The notes under the pieces were generated by a model. That model had not been told where the DNA came from. It made no database searches and was given only the letters and a program-made list of their open reading frames with translations. 12,652 bases of DNA from Podochytrium sp. JEL0797 (Eukaryota; Chytridiomycota; Chytridiomycetes; Chytridiales; Chytriomycetaceae). Shown piece by piece: positions 8,216 to 12,652 of the stretch. Within the stretch, counting starts at the first letter, position 1; each line of letters opens with the position of its first letter. A program made the position numbers and the translations under genes. The stretch spans positions 1 to 12,652 of the forward strand of contig JADGJG010000777.1 of the NCBI GenBank assembly GCA_027596195.1. Reading direction: 5' to 3'.

Positions 8216-8566
8216 GGAATGCGCTCGTTTCCCAACTCCTCCCACTTCCAACGCTCCTCCTTGAACAACACCCGCGTGACATTCACCCCTTTCACGACAA
8301 AATCATTTCCCCCATCCACGGCCGAGATCAACCACTCGATGCAATCGTCGCATGATTTTTCACTTCAAACAGGTTGCAAATCATCTTTCCCGAATACTTG
8401 CGTTTTGGAGCTAATGGAAGTGCACCAAATTGAATTCAACGAGATCACTCTGGGCCTCATGACAGAAGAATTTTTCCCAATGGAGCAGTATTTTTGCCGA
8501 TTTGAGTCTCAACTCTTTTCTTGCCCGTCTCAGTTGGCACCATCACACCACACTCATCACATTTCT
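8216..8566 (-). pseudogene. Remnant of a zinc-binding protein gene, perhaps Mss4/RABIF-like
   Basis: Read leftward, the sequence starts after a splice-acceptor-like TCCTGGACAG with KCDECGVMVPTETGKKRVE, a CxxC zinc knuckle. It then passes through stops in each frame and gives a second strongly coding-like stretch, SCDDCIEWLISAVDGGNDFV, continuing VKGVNVTRVLFKEERWKWEE. This second stretch shares its frame with the preceding FGKDDLQPV segment but is separated from it by one TGA (near 8362). Two CxxC pairs about 70 codons apart, with W..(D)..N.F.V..V after the second, recall Mss4/RABIF, a small zinc-binding Rab-associated factor. That match is from memory and weak. Splicing I tried did not give one clean frame, and no stop was found before the HIBCH 3' end. 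It could be a frameshifted gene, a pseudogene cut by the copia insertion, or an unrelated zinc-ribbon protein. Confidence 0.3.
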
Positions 8567-8582
8567 GTCCAGGAGAGTGTTA

Positions 8583-9870
8583 CAGAATCATGCAGACAAA
8601 GATGGTGCTGTTTCCGGATTGGCATTCAACCGAGACAGCCGCAACACGTTTCGTTGGCTCATCGCGCAAACGGCTTTGCACAAATGGAAAACGCTCACGG
8701 GTGACGTGAATTCTGCGTATCTCAACGGTGATATCGACGGCCTCGTTTACATGCTTCAACCCCCTGGTTACGATGACGGCACTGGACGCGTTTGCAAGCT
8801 CAACAAGGGTCTTTACGGTTTGAAGCAAGCTGGTCGCATTTGGTATCTCAAATTCGTCGCGCACCTCAAGTCTCGTGGCTACATCCAGTCGAAAGCCGAT
8901 CCTTGCCTCTTCTACAAGCGTGACAATGACGGTCACGATGTCTACATTTCGATATGGTGACAATCTCTGTTTCTTCGGAGACGAGTGCATGATTGAGGCC
9001 GCGTTCGCTGACGTCGCTGCCGGATTCAAAGTCAAACGTCTCGGTCATTAATGGCATTTTATACACCAGTCAAAGTACACCTCGGAAATTCTTAACCATT
9101 TTTCCGCAGATTTTTCTCATTACCCAACTCATATTCCATTGCCAGCCAACCACAATCTGCGATACACTGACCCGACGAAAGCCTCTGTCAGTTCTACGTG
9201 CTACCTCGAAGCTCTTGGTTGTTTGAACTATGCTGCTGTTGTCACGCGACCCGACCTCTCAACCGCTGTCAGTTACCTCTCCAAATTCTCTAGCAAACTG
9301 AATACTGACCACTGGGACTATTTGATGCGTTGTTACCGCTGCCTGCATTCTACTGCCGATCACGGAATCTTCTACTCTTCTACTGGCAACCAATTCTCCA
9401 AAGGCTACGTCGACGCCGCGTACAACATGCACGAGGATTCCAAATCCCAAATCAGATACGTCGTTCTACTTGCTGATGGCGCAATCTCTTGGAAATCTGG
9501 CAAAACCTCTGTCATTGCCCTTTCTTCTATGGAAGCTGAGTACATGGGAGCTTGCGAGCTTGGTCGCGAGCTACAGGTGTTCATCAACATTTATTCCGCC
9601 GTCAACCTCCCAATCGATCTTCCCCTCAAAATTTTCGAGGACAACAAGTCGACGATCCATCAATGCAACAACGATATTTTCTCGACGCGATCGAAACACA
9701 TCAATCTCTGCTACCATTACATTCGCGAGTTCATTCGCAACAAGCAAGTCGAAATGCACCACCTCAAAAGCTTGCTGCAACTGGCTGACCTCTTGACGAA
9801 GCCCCTCGGCTGCCTCCCATTTGATCGCGACATCACTCGAAATTCGGAATGCAAAGTTGGACGTTTGTGA
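8583..9870 (+). mobile_element. 5'-truncated, decayed Ty1/copia retrotransposon (pol 3' part)
   Basis: Only the reverse transcriptase palm onward and RNase H of a Ty1/copia polyprotein remain. No gag, protease, integrase, primer-binding site or 5' LTR is found on the left, where non-element coding-like sequence starts by 8566. After the pol stop at 9868-9870 a purine-run-like CAAAAGGGGCA (9949-9959) is followed by TG, but I could not recognise an LTR there, and the sequence is unlike the TGTTAGG-type LTR at 11053. The element is non-autonomous. It separates the zinc-protein remnant from the pseudogene at 10025-10973. Confidence 0.85.
8583..9870 (+). pseudogene. Copia pol fragment: reverse transcriptase (frameshifted) and RNase H
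   Basis: Frame 1 (to about 8949) reads RNTFRWLIA, TLTGDVNSAYLNG with the first catalytic Asp, VYMLQPPGYDDG and CKLNKGLYGLKQAGRIWY, typical of copia RT. Around 8945-8955 the frame shifts by one. The expected YVDD active site reads YGDN (TATGGTGACAAT), so a small deletion removed part of it and one catalytic Asp. In the new frame a TAA at 9049-9051 sits where the conserved LG..FLG segment is shortened. From 9052 to 9870 the frame stays open for 272 codons: connection domain (CLNYAAVVTRPDLSTAVSYL), then RNase H with its acidic residues intact in GYVDAAY, SSMEAEY, FEDNKST and ADLLTKPL. The RT is inactive as written; the RNase H looks chemically complete. Confidence 0.85.
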
Positions 9871-10024
9871 AGCTGATGCTGGAAGATGTGGAGGACACTC
9901 AAAAGCGATAAGTTGCTTTGCGGGGATGACTCATTCTTACTCCCCCCCAAAAGGGGCATGTCCTGTCTTTCCTTTCCATTCACTTCTTTCCATTCACTTC
10001 TATTAAATTAAGGATTTCTTCTTT
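9871..10024. other. Short spacer with polypurine-like run and a 14-bp tandem duplication
   Basis: Between the copia stop and the minus-strand pseudogene lie a C7-A4-G4 stretch (9949-9957) that could be the remains of a copia polypurine tract, and a perfect 2 x 14 bp tandem repeat CTTTCCATTCACTT (9972-9985 and 9986-9999). Nothing coding is seen. Confidence 0.5.
9972..9999. repeat. Perfect 14-bp tandem repeat, two units
   Basis: CTTTCCATTCACTT occurs twice head to tail without mismatch. It is probably a replication-slippage product in pyrimidine-rich DNA. Confidence 0.8.
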
Positions 10025-10973
10025 TTATTTGCAGTATCTCATCTCAGTCATTATCTCCTGCGGAGGAACCGGCCTCCAACCAAAAGGTTGTTTTTTCCTG
10101 GCATTCCAGGTTTTTGTTTCACAGGCTTCGGTACCCTCCATGGGACCATCACCCCATGTATAGTTAAGGGGAACCACAACATCAGAGCACTAAAGCTAAC
10201 CTTGCAACAGAAAACACCAACAGCGACACGGTCCACTCACTTCAATCAGCAACTGGTTCTTGTCAAGCACTGCTGTGAACCTTTACCAGTATTTGGCAAA
10301 TGGAGTAGTGGTAAAAAGTCCCAATTCAGCATCATGGTTGCAAATGAGTTTCCTTTCCTCATCACTAAGAACTGCAGTTCCAGCAGATCCATTCTTTCCC
10401 TGCCACAATGCAAGCATGTCAGTTAACTAGGGTGTGCACTTGTGGTGGTGGTGGTGGTGATGCAGGGCTGTGCAGAATGATAATTTTGAAAGCGAAGTCT
10501 TCTCACCCCCACCACAAAGACCTGGTGGGAAATCGAAACGACAATCATTTGGTTTCGTTATATTTTTGAGCATGAGCATTTCTCCTACTCACTGCCTTGC
10601 AGGACAGGAGTTTTTAGATGGTAAAAGTCCCTCACTGTTCACAATAATCGAAATACCAGAACGACCATTCAACAGTTATCCGAAAACAACATGATAATTT
10701 CGCGGTATAGACGCCAAAAGTGGCATTGCCACAAAATGGATCAATCAAAGATTTCTTTACCGATTCAGTCACCCTCACAATGGTGTTTCAGAATACTCTG
10801 AAGGGGATTGAATTCAGAAAGAATCGATTTCCCAGGGCCCAGTAAAAGAGCTGAGATTTAGAAATTTGGACCAGGTCTTGTGCAAAACGTGATTGCATTG
10901 GCACTGGACCATCATTCACTGCATATAGTTGAGGTTTTAGTATGCTTAAGAAGAAATAAGGCTCTAATTCCAC
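10025..10973 (-). pseudogene. Unidentified multi-exon gene remnant, interrupted by stops
   Basis: Three minus-strand pieces look like exons. The first (10973-10635), after the acceptor AATCTGACAG, contains VPMQSRFAQDLVQISKSQLF, then YWALGNRFFLNSIPFRVF, a TGA at 10790-10788, then SLIDPFCGNATFGVYTAK and a Trp/Tyr-rich end before a second TGA (10634-10632). The second (10399-10241), after the acceptor CATTGTGGCAG, reads GKNGSAGTAVLSDEERKLIC then NHDAELGLFTTTPFAKYW, with one TAA. A 51-nt GTGAGT..CTTTAG intron (10190-10240) joins it in frame to the third (10189-10025), which contains VVVPLNYTWGDGPMEG and ends EIMTEMRYCK before TAA. I recognise no family; DPFCG..T faintly recalls a methyltransferase motif, which is not enough for a call. 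The opposite strand is also open in places (10470-10694), so the orientation is likely rather than certain. At least three in-frame stops argue for decay. Confidence 0.45.
10442..10459. repeat. (GTG)6 microsatellite
   Basis: Six GTG units lie inside what would be an intron of the minus-strand pseudogene. It is a simple repeat with no apparent function. Confidence 0.8.
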
Positions 10974-11047
10974 CTGTCAGATTTAAGCAAACTTTATTTT
11001 AGTGTAAGCTCCAAATAATCACTTGCGGCAAGCCATCACACAACGGG

Positions 11048-11052
11048 CTTAC
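11048..11052. repeat. Target-site duplication, left copy (CTTAC)
   Basis: CTTAC directly precedes the TGTTAGGA terminus of the solo LTR and is repeated exactly at 11565-11569 after its TCCTAACA end. A 5-bp duplication is typical of Ty1/copia and other LTR elements. Confidence 0.85.
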
Positions 11053-11076
11053 TGTTAGGAATCGCGATTCCTAACA
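11053..11076. repeat. Perfect 24-bp palindrome at the LTR 5' end
   Basis: TGTTAGGAATCG is followed immediately by its own reverse complement. The outer eight bases on each side equal the two LTR termini, so a full pair of LTR end sequences lies within 24 bp. The second LTR copy lacks this palindrome. Confidence 0.9.
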
Positions 11077-11137
11077 CACTGCACTTCAACTTTCTTTACT
11101 TTGCGGGAGTTGAAGTGTGTGGTTGTTTCTGGATCAA

Positions 11138-11230
11138 GTTTGAGTGCTTGGTATTTTGAGTGCTTGGCAAAGCTTGTACGCTTGGCAGTTTGAGTGATGT
11201 CAGTTAAAGTGCAGCTTGTGTGCTTGGCGG
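11138..11230 (+). repeat. Imperfect GAGTGCTTGG tandem motif array in LTR
   Basis: TTTGAGTGCTTGG, TTTTGAGTGCTTGG, GTACGCTTGG, TTTGAGTG and TGTGCTTGG follow one another at spacings of roughly 16-20 bp or more. The position upstream of the TATA-like box would suit a U3 enhancer array, which is inference. Confidence 0.55.
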
Positions 11231-11443
11231 ATATTTATGCCCAGGTTGCTCTTCTCTTGGTTCAGGATTCTCTTATCATCTCTTATCGCAAGGGTTTCAC
11301 TCCCAATCGGTTTTTATCGGTTTTATCTCGGCGATGGCATGTGCAGCTGGTGCATGCGGGATTCTTCTTCGATTTTCCATTTTGAGTGGTTTGAGTGCTA
11401 TAAGAGCACGTGTTTTTTCCTTTCGTTGATTCTTAGTTGAAAA

Positions 11444-11449
11444 TATAAA
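11444..11449 (+). promoter_or_regulatory. TATA-box-like element in the LTR
   Basis: TATAAA lies in AAATATAAACGC about 115 bp before the LTR 3' end, a usual place for the U3 promoter. A second TATAAG at 11400-11405 is an alternative. Confidence 0.4.
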
Positions 11450-11564
11450 CGCTTTCGAGCCTATTTGGTTCCTAATTCTCTCTGGAACTCCTAAAGGCAC
11501 AAGTCCCAGTCTTGTATTCTCTCCAATTTTCTTACTCTCATACATACCTACTCAAGTCCTAACA

Positions 11565-11569
11565 CTTAC
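11565..11569. repeat. Target-site duplication, right copy (CTTAC)
   Basis: Exact match to 11048-11052, directly following the TCCTAACA terminus of the LTR. Confidence 0.85.
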
Positions 11570-12030
11570 ATCCAAACAGACTCTGGATAGATTCATTGCA
11601 AAGAAATTTGTATTGGAAAGAGCGTATGCATCTGTTGTTTGATTTGAGCAATGTGTCCAATGGAATATCCTGAGGAGTGGATTTGGGGTAGGGCTCTTGT
11701 TAATTGTTCAGTATCTCCTGCACAATCCTCAGTTTTGCCGTCAGCTGAAGTCAAAAACCTTAACAAATGGTGTGCACACAGATTGCATGGATTAGCAGAT
11801 GTCCCAAAATAGATTCAGTGTCAGAATATGAAGTGATAGGGAATTTGAGGAGAAACTTCTTGTTTTTATTTACTCCAGAAACACTCATTTTTATAGTCGA
11901 AATTGCAGTGATAGAAACATGTCGAAAGTTCCAAATACTTCCGATATCAGAAGGTGATGGAAATGATGGGAAGCGGTGGCACAGTGAGCTGGAGTGGCGG
12001 TAGTCAGAGTGGTTGTGCAACATGAATATA
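11570..12030. other. Non-coding or decayed DNA upstream of tRNA-Asp
   Basis: This AT-richer stretch has two overlapping open frames, 78 codons on + (11767-12003, ending DGKRWHSELEWR) and 102 codons on - (12068-11760). Neither has a recognisable domain, and the minus one runs into the tRNA gene. The sequence before 11760 is broken by stops. It may be decayed coding or repeat sequence; I make no gene call. Confidence 0.4.
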
Positions 12031-12102
12031 TCCCAGATAGTATAGTGGCTAGTATCCGCCCCTGTCACGGGCGAGACCGGGGTTCAATTCCCCGTCTGGG
12101 AG
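12031..12102 (+). tRNA. tRNA-Asp (anticodon GTC)
   Basis: The 72-nt sequence folds as a canonical tRNA without an intron. Acceptor stem TCCCAGA pairs with TCTGGGA and the discriminator is G. The D arm contains the A-box-like TAGTATAGTGGCTAGTA. The anticodon stem CGCCC/GGGCG is perfect with loop CTGTCAC (GTC at 12064-12066), and the T arm is CGGGG-TTCAATT-CCCCG, which also forms the B box GGTTCAATTCC. The sequence matches the eukaryotic tRNA-Asp(GUC) consensus closely. CCA is not encoded, as expected for a nuclear gene. A TTTT at 12124-12127 is a short but possible Pol III terminator. Two related LTRs lie within 500 bp on either side. Confidence 0.97.
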
Positions 12103-12492
12103 CTTATTGATCAATCCTGAATCTTTTGGAGCCCTTTGTACAGGTTGGGAAGCTTTGGTTGAGAAGTATGTCGAGTTTTTAGGTTTGGAGTCTCCCCCAG
12201 TCCATTATTGCTCAGTGGGTAGATTTTCTAACAGTGTGTGGTGAGGGTGGGGAAAAGAGAAAGGCAAAGCTTTGGTTTCAGTTGGGGGTGAGATGTGCTT
12301 CTATCCAACTCCAACACACCCGACTTTATTTGCCTTCCACATAGTTTAATCATTGGCATGGAGCATCATGGGTGATTAATCTACTGTTTCAAGGACCCAG
12401 TTGTTGGTGGCATGAGTTTTACTCCTGCTGCTCCTGTGCTGCTCCTCACAATTTCGTTTTCTGCTAAAAAATACTGTTGAAATTTTCACATG
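12103..12492. other. Spacer between tRNA-Asp and the second LTR, with short coding-like fragments
   Basis: After the tRNA and its possible T4 terminator, the + strand carries two short protein-like stretches: GWEALVEKYVEFLGLESPP after an acceptor-like TTTGTACAG (about 12143-12230), and FNHWHGASWVINLLF after CCTTCCACATAG (about 12346-12476). Both end in stops and show no family match I trust. I see no complete gene. Confidence 0.35.
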
Positions 12493-12652
12493 TGTTAGGG
12501 ACACACTTACTTTGCGGAGTCGAAGTGCGCGGTTGCTTCTGGATGAAATTTGAGTGCTTGGTATTTTGAGTGCTTGGCAAAGCTTGTACGCTTGGCAGTT
12601 TGAGTGTCTCGTTTCTTACCTTATCGCAAGGGTTTCGATCCCAATCGGTTTT
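12493..12652 (+). mobile_element. Second copy of the same LTR, 5' part with block deletions, truncated by window end
   Basis: The element starts TGTTAGGG and follows the solo LTR block by block in the same orientation: TTACTTTGCGG, the TTTGAGTGCTTGG array, and CTTATCGCAAGGGTTTC to CCCAATCGGTTTT. Compared with 11053-11316 it lacks the palindrome, the left arm of the hairpin, and about 80-90 bp between GCAGTTTGAGTG and CTTATCGCAAG. The element continues beyond the window, so solo LTR versus full element, and its target duplication, cannot be judged. Confidence 0.8.

Larger units (their letters stand above)
11053..11564 (+). mobile_element. Solo LTR, 512 bp, complete with terminal inverted repeats
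   Basis: The element starts TGTTAGGA and ends TCCTAACA (8-bp inverted termini, canonical TG..CA) and is flanked by identical CTTAC duplications. No primer-binding site follows its right end, so it is a solo LTR left by recombination between the two LTRs of an inserted element. It starts with a perfect 24-bp palindrome (11053-11076) and then a potential hairpin CACTTCAAC..GTTGAAGTG. A run of imperfect TTTGAGTGCTTGG-like repeats lies around 11138-11230. A TATAAA at 11444-11449 could mark the promoter and U3/R border. Orientation is assigned by the TATA position and by comparison with the second copy at 12493. The parent family is unknown; the copia fragment at 8583-9870 need not belong to it. 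Confidence 0.88.

Noticed and set aside
7627..8331. 234-codon minus-strand open frame across the HIBCH 3' end
   Set aside because: Its left part is antisense to well-supported HIBCH exons and an intron. Only its right end (from about 8216) is coding-like, and that is kept as the zinc-protein remnant.
8219..8704. 161-codon plus-strand open frame
   Set aside because: It crosses from sequence antisense to the zinc-protein remnant into copia RT in the wrong frame, so it is a composite shadow.
10099..10112. CCTGG-CATT-CCAGG hairpin flanked by T-runs, like a bacterial terminator
   Set aside because: The window is eukaryotic and the stem is only 5 bp inside apparent pseudogene coding sequence.
10088..10426. 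112-codon plus-strand frame and a possible spliced plus-strand tail ending at 10694
   Set aside because: Considered as a plus-strand gene with an intron ending CTTGCAG near 10609. The minus-strand exon series is longer and better joined, so the plus version is kept only as an alternative.
12346..12370. HWHG motif as a multicopper oxidase copper site
   Set aside because: No other copper-binding motif or oxidase sequence surrounds it; a four-residue match is chance-level.
11053..12652. The two LTRs as the ends of one short element containing tRNA-Asp
   Set aside because: The left LTR has matching CTTAC on both of its own sides and no primer-binding site after it, which indicates a solo LTR; the two LTRs also differ by large blocks.
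1..12652. CRISPR array, bacterial operon or phage system
   Set aside because: No spaced direct-repeat array, ribosome-binding-site-led operons or phage genes; introns and a eukaryotic tRNA show nuclear eukaryotic DNA.

Overview
The window looks like nuclear DNA of a fungus, probably an early-diverging (chytrid-like) lineage. Evidence: spliceosomal introns of about 48-92 nt with GT..AG ends and CTAAC/CTRAY-type branch sites, gene-dense spacing, a pyruvate dehydrogenase E1-alpha with the fungal-type YRYGGHS phosphorylation loop, a makorin, a fungal-type long HIBCH/Ehd3, and Ty1/copia debris. The lineage is an inference; no rRNA is present to fix it.

Left, gene-rich part (1-8128). (1) The 3' part of an FtsJ/Mrm2-like rRNA 2'-O-methyltransferase (+), apparently fused to a C-terminal YwbE-like (DUF2196) domain. 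(2) A makorin RING/CCCH E3 ligase (-), convergent with it. (3) Mitochondrial pyruvate dehydrogenase E1 alpha (-), three exons, 402 aa. (4) A BTB/POZ-like protein (+), three exons, 527 aa, divergent from PDHA1 across about 311 bp. (5) 3-hydroxyisobutyryl-CoA hydrolase (+), eight exons, 506 aa, starting only 38 bp after the BTB stop. The intron models restore reading frame and family alignment at every junction, except that one BTB donor site has an equally in-frame alternative. PDHA1 and HIBCH both serve mitochondrial acyl-CoA/oxo-acid metabolism, and the methyltransferase is probably mitochondrial too. Nothing shows that the genes are co-regulated.

A short sequence from the 5' end of the BTB gene recurs in inverted orientation in the makorin/PDHA1 intergenic space. 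There it is joined to a copy of the sequence just upstream of PDHA1. PDHA1 is therefore bracketed by a mosaic inverted repeat.

Right, accessory part (8129-12652), mostly decayed or mobile DNA: a minus-strand zinc-binding gene remnant (about 8216-8566); a 5'-truncated Ty1/copia pol with a broken RT active site but intact RNase H residues (about 8583-9870); an unidentified multi-exon minus-strand pseudogene (10025-10973); a 512-bp solo LTR with a perfect 5-bp target duplication (11053-11564); a tRNA-Asp(GTC) gene (12031-12102); and a second copy of the same LTR, with block deletions, running off the right edge (12493-12652). The tRNA gene sits between two copies of one LTR family, each within 500 bp, which suggests Pol III-directed integration.
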